Assembly: GCA_963814165.1 (NCBI GenBank) | Contig: CAWFBW010000020.1 | Coordinates: 87,209 to 151,208, forward strand | DNA: 64,000 nt | Direction: 5' to 3' | Source of the DNA: DASRAA01 sp963814165 | Lineage (GTDB): Bacteria > Acidobacteriota > Terriglobia > Terriglobales > Acidobacteriaceae | Shown: piece by piece, positions 9,217 through 18,701 of the stretch | How the letters are laid out: every line of letters begins with the position of its first letter | How positions within the stretch are numbered: the first letter of the stretch is position 1 | The notes under the pieces: generated by a model | What the model was told of the DNA's origin: nothing | The model's database searches: none | Seen by the model: only the letters and a program-made list of their open reading frames with translations | Translations under genes and position numbers: made by a program

Positions 9217-9996
9217 TTAGTGTAGTGTGCCTGTCGCACCGTATCGGTCAAAGATTCTCAACACATTTTCGAAACCCTTCGGAGAGACATGCACCGAGCC
9301 TTGGAACGGACGATTGATGTCGGCAATCGCGGCCAGGGAAAGCGACAACAGCAGTGCCAGGGTGACAATCTGGAGCACATGCAGCCGTGGTTCTTGCGAG
9401 CCGAAAAGGCATGCTGATAAGAGCGTGAGTACAGCGCCCACGATCAGTATGATCCACAGCACGGTCGGCAGCCTGGTTTCGCTTTGCAGTTGGCGGATGC
9501 GGCGATGCTCCGCGATGCTGCTGATCTCACCCATGGTCTGCCCAAGGCTCAACTGCTGAGTTGCGTTCAGGTTCTGCGGCTGCGACACGGCGGCCCACAA
9601 GCGTTGCACAATGTCGGTGCCCTTGTGTGACAGGGTGTCGTGAGACATCGCGGGCCACTCTTCTGTAATCATCGTGTTCGCATACTCCTCAGCAAGTTTG
9701 CGAACCTCGTCGCGCTGTACGTCCGGAAGCCCCGACGCAGCCCAGTACAAGGTGGCAAGGCAACTCGCCTCGACTTCCGCGTTCTGGTCGGCCGCGCGGA
9801 AGTCGGCCCACTCGGCGAACAGCATGAATCCGATAATGACCGCATAGGTCGTTCCCAGCACGCTGAGTTGCCAGCCCGTGATGTCGTTGTGTTCGCGCCG
9901 CTGATCCGCGGGCCAAAGCTTTCGCAGAAGCCACCAGGCAAGCAGAGAACCGGCAATCGCCAGAGTTACGATCAAGATGTTGTCGGTCGTGGTCAT
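9217..9996 (-). CDS. DUF4239 (bestrophin-like) membrane protein
   Basis: 259 residues. Two hydrophobic pairs flank a helical middle: TM near 8-25 and 45-62 (GWQLSVLGTTYAVIIGFMLFAEW), then two helices near 180-225 (VLWIILIVGAVLTLLSACLF, VTLALLLSLSLAAIADI). The end PFQGSVHVSPKGFENVL is characteristic of DUF4239 (PF14023), whose proteins are proposed to resemble bestrophin channels. AGAGGATG lies 8 bases before the ATG. Ion selectivity and role unknown; it stands alone. Confidence 0.85.
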   Translation of the reverse strand: MTTTDNILIVTLAIAGSLLAWWLLRKLWPADQRREHNDITGWQLSVLGTTYAVIIGFMLFAEWADFRAADQNAEVEASCLATLYWAASGLPDVQRDEVRKLAEEYANTMITEEWPAMSHDTLSHKGTDIVQRLWAAVSQPQNLNATQQLSLGQTMGEISSIAEHRRIRQLQSETRLPTVLWIILIVGAVLTLLSACLFGSQEPRLHVLQIVTLALLLSLSLAAIADINRPFQGSVHVSPKGFENVLRIFDRYGATGTLH

Positions 9997-10172
9997 GAAC
10001 GATTCATCCTCTTGAACGAATATTTACGTGTCGTGATTCTTGCCCCCGCGTAGCAACCGCGAAGTGCTATGACTTTACCGCAACGGGTTCGATTGCTGTT
10101 GGGGTGTGGTGCCACGCCTTGCGCTCGATGGAAGATCCACTTCCCCATTGCGCGGATTTCTGGTATCTCTCT

Positions 10173-10202
10173 TTGAGTCGGACTAACCGGCCGGGTTACT
10201 AT
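10173..10202 (+). promoter_or_regulatory. Possible sigma-70 promoter for the Spy-like gene
   Basis: TTGAGT (10173-10178) and TACTAT (10197-10202) are separated by 18 bases and lie 27 bases before the ATG at 10230. Both boxes match consensus at 4 of 6 positions, so this is only a weak prediction. Confidence 0.3.
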
Positions 10203-10229
10203 GCCATCGCACGACCCTCGGAGGACACT

Positions 10230-10613
10230 ATGAAGAAGCTCGTCACTCGCATGTCAACTATTGCAGTGCTGATCGGCGTGTCGCTGGCTTTCGCGCCTGG
10301 CTCCCAGGCGCAGACCGCACCCGCCGCCGGGCAGGCCCAGAAGCTGGCCACCCTGGCCAGGCAGTTAAACCTCACGCCACAGCAGGAAAAGGAGCTTATG
10401 CCCATCCTGCAAGCGGATGCGCCAAAGCTGCAGGCGATCAAGAACAACACCTCGCTCGGACCGCTGCAGAAGATGGAGCAACTCAAGGCCATCCACGCGC
10501 AGAGCGATCCGCAGATCAAAGCGATTCTGAACCCGCAGCAGTACGATCAGTTGCAGCAGATTCGCCAGCAGGAAATCCATCAGGCGATGGAAAAGAAGAT
10601 GGACCAGCAGTAG
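10230..10613 (+). CDS. Small periplasmic Spy/LTXXQ-like helical protein
   Basis: About 127 residues. A signal peptide (MKKLVTRMSTIAVLIGVSLAFAPGSQAQ) precedes an all-helical, Gln-rich domain containing LNLTPQQEKELMPIL and LNPQQYDQLQQIRQQ, the two LTPQQ-type turns seen in Spy/CpxP-like envelope chaperones. The start at 10230 has GGAGG 6 bases upstream and begins exactly at the signal peptide; the frame extends 42 codons further 5' without support. Role in envelope stress or as a chaperone is inferred from the family pattern. The gene is monocistronic. Confidence 0.75.
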   Translation: MKKLVTRMSTIAVLIGVSLAFAPGSQAQTAPAAGQAQKLATLARQLNLTPQQEKELMPILQADAPKLQAIKNNTSLGPLQKMEQLKAIHAQSDPQIKAILNPQQYDQLQQIRQQEIHQAMEKKMDQQ

Positions 10614-10723
10614 TCGCAAGCTGGCCAGCAGTCATTTCAGAATCTATCTGACGAATCGTAGGCCCTGGTATATTGCCCCGGGGCCTGTTCGTCACGTTCA
10701 GCCAGTAAAGTGGGCTGTACGCC

Positions 10724-11002
10724 TCACTCGCCGCCAATCACGGTCGTCCACTTGCGGACTCGCCACGACTTGACGAGGCCATTCTTAACGTAAGGATCGG
10801 CCAGCGCGAACGCCTCCGCGGCGGCGGTGGATTCTCCGCGAAAGACAAGTATCGCCCCGTCCATAGGCTCAGCCAGTGCGCCAGCCATTAGCAGCTCGCC
10901 CCGCGCCTGCGACTGGCGGCCCAGTTCCAAATGGTCCGCGCGCAAGGGTCCGCGCCGTTCCAGATAGTCGTCCACCAGGTCGTAGAAAAGGATGTTGTGC
11001 AT
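10724..11002 (-). CDS. YciI family protein
   Basis: 92 residues covering a complete YCII domain (PF03795), a ferredoxin-like dimer fold. The characteristic His (LRADHLEL) and the Asp of ALADPYVKNGLV are both present, as is the AGALAEPMDGAILVF strand. AGAGG lies about 6 bases before the ATG. YciI proteins have a putative enzymatic or accessory role that remains poorly defined; no partner is adjacent. Confidence 0.85.
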   Translation of the reverse strand: MHNILFYDLVDDYLERRGPLRADHLELGRQSQARGELLMAGALAEPMDGAILVFRGESTAAAEAFALADPYVKNGLVKSWRVRKWTTVIGGE

Positions 11003-11135
11003 CTTGCACCTCTCGTCTGCAGGATAGCAGCGCCGGCGAACTTGGCCCGACGCGCCGCCTTTGTAATCCAGTGGCCGCGGTTTACACTAGGCTGAGTCCA
11101 CCTTCACGCTGTCCTTAGGGGAAACTTCACTCTAG

Positions 11136-13055
11136 ATGTGTGGCATCGCCGGTTTTTCACACCTTCGTAAACCTCTGCCAGCCGGCGTTCTGGCTCACGC
11201 GGTAGACTCCATCACCCATCGCGGCCCTAATCAGAAGGCGAAGTTCGAATGTGACGAAGTCTCGCTCGGCGCCACTCGCCTGGCGATTCTCGACATCGCC
11301 GGCGGCGACCAGCCCATCTTCAGCGACGACCGCGACGCCGTCATTGTGTACAACGGCGAAGTCTTCAACTTCGTGGAACTGCGGCAGGAACTGGAGCGCG
11401 AGGGCGCCGTGTTCCACACTCACTGCGACACCGAAGTTATCCTGCAAGCCTTCCTGCAATGGGGAGACGCGTCGTTCGCCCGTCTGCGCGGCATGTTCGC
11501 CATCGCGATCTGGGTGCAGTCGCAGCGCCGCCTTGTGCTGGCCCGTGATCGCATGGGCATCAAGCCTCTGTATTACTACCAACAAGATGATGAGGTCTAT
11601 TTCGGCTCCGAGCTGAAGTGCATCTTCGCGCACCCGGACGTGCCGCGTCACATCTGCCTCGACGGACTGAATTGCTATCTGAGTCTCAACTATGTTCCCG
11701 CGCCCTACACGCTAGTAGAGGGAATCGTGAAACTACTTCCCGGGCACATGCTGGAGTGGAAGGATGGTGTTTGCAGCACACGCCCGTATCTTCCGCCAAA
11801 GGCGAAGCTGGCGCCGCCGAAGTCAATCGATGCGGCCTGTGAAGAACTTGACGATCTGATGCAGAAGTCCGTCAAGGAGGAGCTGGTTTCCGACGTACCG
11901 CTTGGCGTGTGGCTTAGCGGCGGGCTTGATTCATCTACCGTACTGCACTACGCGGCCGCAGCCAGCCCGAATCGCATTCACACTTTCGGAGTGACTTTCC
12001 AAGGCCGTACTTTTGACGAAAGCCGATACATTCGCGAAGTCAGCCATCATTTCGGCACCGACCACACCGAGTTCGACCTGAATACCGACGCCGAACTTGC
12101 CGACGCCATCGAGCAGATTGCCTACTACTCCGACGAGCCCAGTGGCGACGCCGGTGCTGTGCCCCTGTGGTTCCTCGCGAAAATGACGGCGCGGGACGTC
12201 ACCGTGATTCTCACCGGCGAAGGTGGCGATGAATTGTTTGCCGGGTACCTTACTTACAAGGCCAACCGCTACAGCGATATCGCACGACGATTTCCATCGC
12301 CGTTCCTGAAGGCGGGGCTCGTCGCTGCCAATTTGCTCCCGGTTTCTGACGACAAGATCAGCTTCGAATACAAGGTGAAGCGATTCCTGCAAGGCTCGCT
12401 GATGCAGCCGGGCAAGGCGCATCTCTACTGGAACGGCACGTTCTCGGATGACGAAAAGGAGCAACTGTTCCGCCACGCCGATGCCTCGCCGCTTGCAGGG
12501 GTATTGCGTGACCTGCGCCCTGGACGCGACCTGGGGCGATTCCTGGAATTTGACCAGCGATACTACCTGGCTGACGACATACTTTATAAGGTGGACCGCA
12601 TCAGCATGGCCCACTCGTTGGAAGTGCGGCCTCCGTTTCTCGACGACCGCATCGTCGATTTCGCCAACCGCTTGCCCGACGATTTCAAGTTGCGCGGATC
12701 TGAGTCGAAGTACGTGCTGCGGCGGTTAATGGACAAGAAGCTGCCGCACTCGGTGCTCCATCGTCCCAAGATCGGCTTTGACATACCGATTCACGAATGG
12801 TTCCGAGGCGTTCTGCGGCCGTTATTGGTAGAGACGCTGACGGAAGAAGCCGTTGCGTCGACCGGCTTGTTCCATTGGCCCTACGTGCGTCAGTTGCTGG
12901 ACGATCATTTGGAGCGGCGTGCCAACCTTGGTTATCACTTATGGGGACTGTTGGTCCTGTTCATCTGGATGAAACGCTGGAACATCGAAACGGCGATCGA
13001 GGAACAGGCAGTGGCCAGGCCGCGAATCTCGAGCATGGACTCTGCGCTTCGCTAG
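11136..13055 (+). CDS. asnB: Asparagine synthase (glutamine-hydrolysing)
   Basis: 639 residues. Converts aspartate, glutamine and ATP to asparagine. The N-terminal class-II amidotransferase domain begins directly with MCGIAGF, so Cys2 is the nucleophile after Met removal; RGPN and the YNGEVFN loop of the glutaminase site follow. The synthetase domain has the PP-loop SGGLDSST (about residues 259-266) and the conserved GEGGDELFAGY. Length and layout match AsnB; the slightly long form is also seen in exopolysaccharide and exosortase-linked amidotransferases, but no such neighbours are present. The gene is flanked by non-coding DNA on both sides. Confidence 0.93.
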   Translation: MCGIAGFSHLRKPLPAGVLAHAVDSITHRGPNQKAKFECDEVSLGATRLAILDIAGGDQPIFSDDRDAVIVYNGEVFNFVELRQELEREGAVFHTHCDTEVILQAFLQWGDASFARLRGMFAIAIWVQSQRRLVLARDRMGIKPLYYYQQDDEVYFGSELKCIFAHPDVPRHICLDGLNCYLSLNYVPAPYTLVEGIVKLLPGHMLEWKDGVCSTRPYLPPKAKLAPPKSIDAACEELDDLMQKSVKEELVSDVPLGVWLSGGLDSSTVLHYAAAASPNRIHTFGVTFQGRTFDESRYIREVSHHFGTDHTEFDLNTDAELADAIEQIAYYSDEPSGDAGAVPLWFLAKMTARDVTVILTGEGGDELFAGYLTYKANRYSDIARRFPSPFLKAGLVAANLLPVSDDKISFEYKVKRFLQGSLMQPGKAHLYWNGTFSDDEKEQLFRHADASPLAGVLRDLRPGRDLGRFLEFDQRYYLADDILYKVDRISMAHSLEVRPPFLDDRIVDFANRLPDDFKLRGSESKYVLRRLMDKKLPHSVLHRPKIGFDIPIHEWFRGVLRPLLVETLTEEAVASTGLFHWPYVRQLLDDHLERRANLGYHLWGLLVLFIWMKRWNIETAIEEQAVARPRISSMDSALR

Positions 13056-13222
13056 TCGCCCAGGACGATTACGGACTCTCTGATTTTGCCGGCGCTCCGA
13101 CAGCCGGTGCTTCCACCGTGCGCTTTGCGAGCTGAGCCGCCAGACAATCGAAAATTCTGCTATCGTTCGAGGGTTACCCGCTCCTGATCGCGATCAAAAC
13201 CCAAGGCATCGGAGGAGCCAAC

Positions 13223-15154
13223 ATGCCCCTAGCCTCGCGCAAGCCCTCTCCACCGCCCGTGCAAAACCCTGCTCCTAAGACTGCAAAGGTCGCCAGCCGC
13301 AACGCGCTGCCTGACCCGCCTTTTCGCTGCTTGCGGGCGTTCTCCATCGATCCCAGCTTGGCAACGGCCTACGAGACTGTCGCGATTAGTGAAGTGATGA
13401 TGAAGGTTCCCTGGGAGCGCCTTGAGCCAGGACCACGCGGCGAGTATCTCGACGTGATCGACGTTGACCCGGGAAGCGGCTGCTTCTACGAGCCGGTGAA
13501 TCTCAACGAGCCTGCGTTGCTGGCGCAAGACGGACTGGCTCCCAGCGAGGGTACGCCTCAATTCCATCAGCAGATGGTCTACGCCGTCTCCCGTCTCACC
13601 ATCGACAATTTCGAGCATGCTCTGGGACGCAAGATCCTCTGGCGGCCGCGACGCGCTCCCGGCACCAACCCCAAAGACGATTCGGTTTACGTTCCCCAAC
13701 TGCGCGTTTACCCTCACGCCTTACGCGAGGCCAACGCATTCTACTCGCCCGACAAGATTGCCCTCCTGTTCGGCTACTTCAATGCCGACGACGCCAACAC
13801 CGGCGAGCAACTTCCCGGCGGCACCATTTTCACCTGTCTCTCGCAAGACATCGTCGCCCACGAAACCACCCATGCCCTGCTGGACGGAATGCACCGCAAG
13901 TTCGTCAATGCCACCAACCCCGACGTTCTGGCCTTCCACGAGGGCTTCGCCGACATCGTGGCGCTGTTGCAGCACTTCACCTTTCCGGAGATCCTGCGCG
14001 ACCAGATTGCAGCCGCCGAGGGCGACATCGTCAGGCACCAGACTCTCCTGGGCGAACTTGCCGGGCAATTCGGACAAGCCACCGGTATGCGCGGCGCCTT
14101 GCGCGACGCTATCGGCATGAAAGTCGGCAACGAGTGGAAGCGCACGCAGCCCGATCCGGCAACTTATGAGGCGGCAACCGAACCTCATGATCGCGGCGGA
14201 ATCCTTGTGGCCGCAGTATTCGACGCCTATCTGGCTATCTACGAGCGCCGCACCGCCGACCTTCTGCGCTTGGCTACTTCAGGCAGCGGCATTCTGGGAC
14301 CCGGCGCTATCCATCCCGATCTTGTCGAGCGATTGTCTGCCGAGGCCGCGAAGGCTGCGTATCACGTTTTGACCATGTGTATTCGCGCGCTCGACTATTG
14401 TCCGCCGGTCGATATCACATTTGGCGAATACCTGCGTGCCATCATCACCGCCGACTGCGACCTGGTGAAAGACGATCGCCTCAGGTATCGCGTGGCCTTC
14501 ATCGAAGCCTTCCGGCGGCGGGGCATCTATCCACCCGATGTGCGCACCATGGGGGTCGAAAGCCTGATCTGGCGCACGCCGCAAAACGATGAGACCGCCT
14601 ACACCGGGCAGCTCGAATCGATCTTCGGGAGGCTGCGCGGTGAAGTTGTGCAATATCTTTTTGCCCAGGCCGAGGGGGAAAAAAGCGAGCGCGAAAACCT
14701 TTTCACCTTGCAGCGTGATGTTCGCAGAAAGCTGCACAACTGGCTGGAATGGCACTTCCACCACGGCGGACAGAAAGATGCGGAATACATGGGTCTCGAT
14801 CCCGGCAAGAAGTTCGAGGTCCACACCGCCCGCTTTGCCTTGCGCACCAAACCCGACGGCGGAGTCGTCCCTCAGTTGCTGGTTACGGTTCTGCAGAACG
14901 CGGAAGTCCCAGCCGATGCCGATGACCCTGATGGCCCGAAGATGAATTTCGAAGGCGGTTCCAGCATTGTCGCCGACTTGCAGCAGAAAGTTGTGAGGTA
15001 CTGCATTCGCAAGAAGCTGACGAGCAAGGGACGTCTGGCGCAACAGCAGGGCTTCGCCATGTCGCGACTCACCAGCGCCCGTGCTACCTACACACGTACC
15101 GATCCGAATCATCCCGAGAGTGAGCCCTTTGCGCTCCTTCACCGCGGAATGTGA
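13223..15154 (+). CDS. Cytoplasmic gluzincin-type zinc metalloprotease, first gene of a three-gene run
   Basis: 643 residues. The zinc site is HETTH at residues 213-217 (DIVAHETTHALLDGMH) with a second helix FHEGFADIVALLQHF, where Glu240 is the likely third ligand, as in thermolysin-like gluzincins. No signal peptide is visible; the N-terminus is a Pro/Ala/Lys-rich tail, so I infer a cytoplasmic enzyme, which is unusual because most M4 relatives are secreted. The C-terminal 200 residues (from about 440) look like a separate alpha/beta domain that I cannot name. GGAGG lies 8 bases before the ATG. Thirteen bases separate its stop from the next start, so it forms an operon with the MBL-fold and DUF2235 genes. 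Substrate unknown. Confidence 0.8.
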   Translation: MPLASRKPSPPPVQNPAPKTAKVASRNALPDPPFRCLRAFSIDPSLATAYETVAISEVMMKVPWERLEPGPRGEYLDVIDVDPGSGCFYEPVNLNEPALLAQDGLAPSEGTPQFHQQMVYAVSRLTIDNFEHALGRKILWRPRRAPGTNPKDDSVYVPQLRVYPHALREANAFYSPDKIALLFGYFNADDANTGEQLPGGTIFTCLSQDIVAHETTHALLDGMHRKFVNATNPDVLAFHEGFADIVALLQHFTFPEILRDQIAAAEGDIVRHQTLLGELAGQFGQATGMRGALRDAIGMKVGNEWKRTQPDPATYEAATEPHDRGGILVAAVFDAYLAIYERRTADLLRLATSGSGILGPGAIHPDLVERLSAEAAKAAYHVLTMCIRALDYCPPVDITFGEYLRAIITADCDLVKDDRLRYRVAFIEAFRRRGIYPPDVRTMGVESLIWRTPQNDETAYTGQLESIFGRLRGEVVQYLFAQAEGEKSERENLFTLQRDVRRKLHNWLEWHFHHGGQKDAEYMGLDPGKKFEVHTARFALRTKPDGGVVPQLLVTVLQNAEVPADADDPDGPKMNFEGGSSIVADLQQKVVRYCIRKKLTSKGRLAQQQGFAMSRLTSARATYTRTDPNHPESEPFALLHRGM

Positions 15155-15166
15155 GTGAGGTCAACT

Positions 15167-16799
15167 ATGCCGACTGTCGCCCGCAAAGCAAGTAAGAAAT
15201 CGAAGCCGCGAGCGCGCCGCGTCAGCCGCTCATCGCCTGCTCCCCGCTCGAAGAGTGCGCCTCGTAAGAAGCCCGCCACCGTTGTGCAATCGAAGCCGGC
15301 TGGTGGCCTTCCCAGGCTGCGTGTGCGCATGTACCGCCAGGGACTGGGTGACTGCATCCTGCTCACTTTTTTCCCGGGCGGTGACGAAAAGCATGTGCTC
15401 ATTGATTGCGGCACGCTTGGCTCAAAGTACACAGACGTCAAGCTCCCCGATGTGATCGCCGAGATCGACAAGACCACGAACGGGCGCCTGCATCTCGTGG
15501 TCGCCACCCATCAGCACCAGGACCACCTTTCCGGGATCTCGAAGCTCAGCAGCCAGTTCAGCGGGGCCACAAAGCAGATCGACAACGTCTGGCTGGCTTG
15601 GACCGAGGACCCCAAAGACCCCGACGCCAAGAAGATCACTAAGTCACGCAACGACATGGCGGTCGCGGTAAAGGCGGCGGTGCAAGCCATGCAAGCGGTC
15701 AACAAAGACAGCGAATCGGCAAAGGCAATGGAATCGCTGCTCGGATTCTTCGGCGAGAATTCCGTGATGCCTGCCGCATCGGGAGGAGCCGATGGCGCCA
15801 TCTTCGCCGCCGCCGCCGGGGATTCCATGGATATCGCTCGCGGTCTCGCCGAGAAGCCGGCTTATCTATCTCCCGGGACTCCACCGATCGAGCCGGATTG
15901 GCTGCCAGGTTTTCGCTTCTATGTACTCGGTCCACCACGAGACGTCAACGCAATCCACGACACCGGCGAGCACGGCAGCTCCGAGCTGTACGCGCTCACC
16001 GCATTCAGTAGCGCGGCATTGCAACTCGCCGCTAAGGCCCGCAAGAAAGAGAAGGATGAAGACGGCGCCGGCGGAGACGCGATCAACCCGCCCTTCGATA
16101 AGCGCTTCCAATTGGATCGCGACGACCCGCGCATCGTGGAAGCACTGGGCAATACCTATCTTGCCAAGTCGGAAAAATGGCGTTCGGTGGACGATGATTG
16201 GCTGAACGCCGCTTCCAGCCTCGCCATCAAGCTCGACAGCTTCACTAACAACACCAGCCTCGTCCTGGCCATCGAGCGTGTCTCCGACGGCAAGGTGTTG
16301 CTGTTCCCCGGCGACGCCCAGGAGGGCAACTGGGTGTCGTGGCACGATCCCAAGAACAAGTGGCAGATAAACGCGCGGTGATGGCGAGTCTGCGACCGTC
16401 ACCGCCAAAGACTTGCTCGCGCGAACTGTCTTCTACAAAGTCGGGCACCACTCGAGCCACAACGCCACCGCCAAGGCCAAGGGACTCGAGATGATGACCA
16501 GCGAGGCCGAACTGACAGCGTTCATTCCGGTCGATCGCCAAATCGCACTAGGACGCAGCCCCAAGGGCACCTGGAAGATGCCGGCGCGCCAACTGTATCG
16601 TCGGCTGCTGGAGCAGTGTGATGGTCGCGTGGTACGTACCGATCTCGGCTGGGCTGCCGCGAAACAGGGCGACCGCACCACCGAGTCCGAATTCGTGGGC
16701 CTCGGCAAAGATGCTGAATGGGCGCGATGGACGAAGTCGCAGGCGGCAGCCAGTCACGTGCAAATAACCCCCACTTATATTGAATTCACACTGATGTAA
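15167..16799 (+). pseudogene. ComEC-like MBL-fold hydrolase, one frameshift
   Basis: About 544 codons across one shift. The first frame runs from ATG 15167 (GAGG 6 bases upstream) to a stop at 16381; the second resumes at about 16376 and ends at 16799. A single extra base in the CGCGCGG run explains it (WQINA, then GDGESATVTAKDLL). An N-terminal Lys/Arg/Ser/Pro-rich tail (residues 1-45) precedes an MBL domain with THQHQDHLSG (H115, H117, D119, H120), a later FPGDAQ, and after the shift VGHHSSHNAT, the order seen in ComEC/Rec2-like hydrolases (nucleic acid or nucleotide hydrolysis). There is no membrane part. The shift falls between catalytic motifs, so if real it kills the enzyme; if an assembly artefact, the protein is intact. 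Confidence 0.78.
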
Positions 16800-16832
16800 G
16801 CTGTTGCGAATCCCAATCGCGGAGGTGCCGCT

Positions 16833-17957
16833 TTGTCAAAGAACATCGTGCTTTGTTGTGACGGGACCTCCAACCAGTTCTCCGAGGACCGGACGAACGT
16901 GATCAAGCTCTACACGGTACTGCGGCAGAACGACTCCCAGGTCGCCTACTACCATCCCGGCATCGGCACCATGGAGCCCGCGGGGGCGCTTACGTCGTTC
17001 AGCCGCGCCCTGTTCAAGACCCTCGAAATGGCCGTAGGCTGGGGATTGGAATACGACATCCGCGATGCCTATGTTTACCTGATGCAGACCTACGAGCCGG
17101 GCGACAAAGTCTTCCTGTTTGGCTTCAGCCGCGGTGCCTACACGGTGCGCGCTGTCGCAGCTTTGCTGCATGCCTATGGATTGATCCGGCGCGGAAACGA
17201 GACGCTGGTTCCCTACGCCATCAAAATGATGATGGCGATCCAACGCGCCAATGGCCTTCCGGAAGGACATCGCAGCAAGGATGAATTCAACAAATACAGT
17301 GCGCTCGCCGCGGAATTCAAAGCCACGATGTCCCGGACCGACTGCAAGCCGTGGTTCGTCGGAGTGTGGGACACAGTCAGTTCGGTTGGCTGGCTCGAAA
17401 ACCCGCTGAAGCTCCCTCACGTGACCAATAATCCCGACATCCAGATCGGCCGCCACGCGGTGGCCATTGACGAACGCCGCGCCTTCTTTCGCAGTCATCT
17501 TTGGCGACCGGCGGCTGCCCCCTGGCCCGCCGGGCCAGTCGATCTGAAACAAGTCTGGTTCCCGGGATGCCACAGCGACGTGGGAGGCGGGCATCCCGAG
17601 CCGGAAAGCGGCCTGGCGAAGCTCGCGCTGGAATGGATGATTGCCGAAGCTAAGCTGGCCGATTTGCTGGTGGACGACGCCAAGGTTGATATCGTGCTGG
17701 GGCGCACGAGCGCCAAATTTGCGAAACCAGATTGCGATGCGGAACTCCACGAATCGCTCAAGGGTTTCTGGAGGATTGCGGAGTTCATCCCCAAGAAGCA
17801 TTATGATTTTGCCACTAAGAAGACGTCTCGGCGAGCGAATCGATTTCGCCGCCGCACCATCCCGCCGGGCTCGCTGGTCCATGAATCGGCCTTCTTGCGG
17901 AAGGACAACTACAGGGCGTGCCTGCCTCCTGATGCCGTGATGGTCACGACGCAATAG
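16833..17957 (+). CDS. DUF2235 alpha/beta hydrolase (Tle1-like)
   Basis: 374 residues. The nucleophile elbow is GFSRGAY (Ser99), with a probable Asp in VWDTVSSVG and a His in CHSDVGGGH, together with the N-terminal LCCDGTSN signature of DUF2235. In Tle1 type VI effectors this fold is a phospholipase A; stand-alone DUF2235 proteins have mixed or unknown substrates. The start is TTG at 16833, chosen because GGAGG sits 7 bases upstream and the domain begins at once. It lies 33 bases after the MBL-fold gene and 2 bases before the methyltransferase frame. No VgrG, PAAR or immunity gene is seen, so a type VI effector role is not supported here. Confidence 0.88.
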   Translation: MSKNIVLCCDGTSNQFSEDRTNVIKLYTVLRQNDSQVAYYHPGIGTMEPAGALTSFSRALFKTLEMAVGWGLEYDIRDAYVYLMQTYEPGDKVFLFGFSRGAYTVRAVAALLHAYGLIRRGNETLVPYAIKMMMAIQRANGLPEGHRSKDEFNKYSALAAEFKATMSRTDCKPWFVGVWDTVSSVGWLENPLKLPHVTNNPDIQIGRHAVAIDERRAFFRSHLWRPAAAPWPAGPVDLKQVWFPGCHSDVGGGHPEPESGLAKLALEWMIAEAKLADLLVDDAKVDIVLGRTSAKFAKPDCDAELHESLKGFWRIAEFIPKKHYDFATKKTSRRANRFRRRTIPPGSLVHESAFLRKDNYRACLPPDAVMVTTQ

Positions 17958-17959
17958 AA

Positions 17960-18701
17960 TTGGGTCGATTGCCACCGTCATCCTCACTTCTCGACCGGCT
18001 GCGCGTCGTCTTGGTCGGAACGCGAAACCCGCTCAACCTGGGCGCGGCTGCCCGAGCCATGAGCAACTTCGGCGTACTGCATTTGCGCGTGGTGCGTCCG
18101 TTTGGGCCGTCGTTTCGTGAAGCCCGTTCCGCCGTTGGCCCTGCCGCCGGTGTGCTCACGAATGCGGAGGAGTTCGCATCCCTGGCTGACGCGGTGGCCG
18201 ACTGCGTCCTCGTTGTCGGAACCACCGCGATTCAGCATCGCGAAGTGCAGCACCCGTTACGTTCCCTGAGACGAAGCGGCAGAAGCTATTCGACAGCAAC
18301 TTGCGACGGGGAACGTCGCGATCGTCTTCGGCTCCGAAAAGACCGGACTCAGCAACTCGGACCTCGGTCACTGCCACTGGCTGATGCACATCCCAACCCG
18401 CGACGATCATCTCTCGATGAATCTTGGGCAGGCGGTGGCAGTGACGCTGTACGAACTGGCACGCGATTCCAAGCCGGTGCTTTCCGAGGAATGCGAAGCG
18501 CCAGCCACTACTGCCGAGTTGGAGCGCCTCACTGCGGTATTGCTGGAGTCCCTTGAGATCAGCGGCTACGCCACTCCCGCCACTCTTGCTGCGACAGAAG
18601 AGAAGGCCCGACGCATGGTGCGTCGTTTGAATCTCAACTCACGTGACGCTGAAGTCTTGCTTGGGATGGTGCGGCAGATACTGTGGAAGCTCAACGGGTA
18701 G
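17960..18701 (+). pseudogene. TrmJ/SpoU-type RNA 2'-O-methyltransferase, one frameshift
   Basis: About 247 codons. The SPOUT motifs are all present, but in two frames: motif 1 RNPLNLGAAARAM in the first (TTG start about 17960), motif 2 VAIVFGSEKTGLSNSDL and motif 3 IPTRDDHLSMNLGQAVAVTLYEL in the second. The join is near 18269-18272 (HPLRSL, then DEAAEAIRQQL), explained by one extra A. The C-terminal helical extension (LERLTAVLLESLEISGY onward) matches TrmJ, which modifies position 32 of tRNAs. The start is uncertain because no ribosome-binding site is visible. It follows the DUF2235 stop by 2 bases but is probably a housekeeping neighbour, not part of that unit. Confidence 0.8.

Noticed and set aside
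10664..10693. Terminator hairpin after the Spy-like gene (AGGCCC/GGGCCT)
   Set aside because: Short stem, long loop and no T-run.
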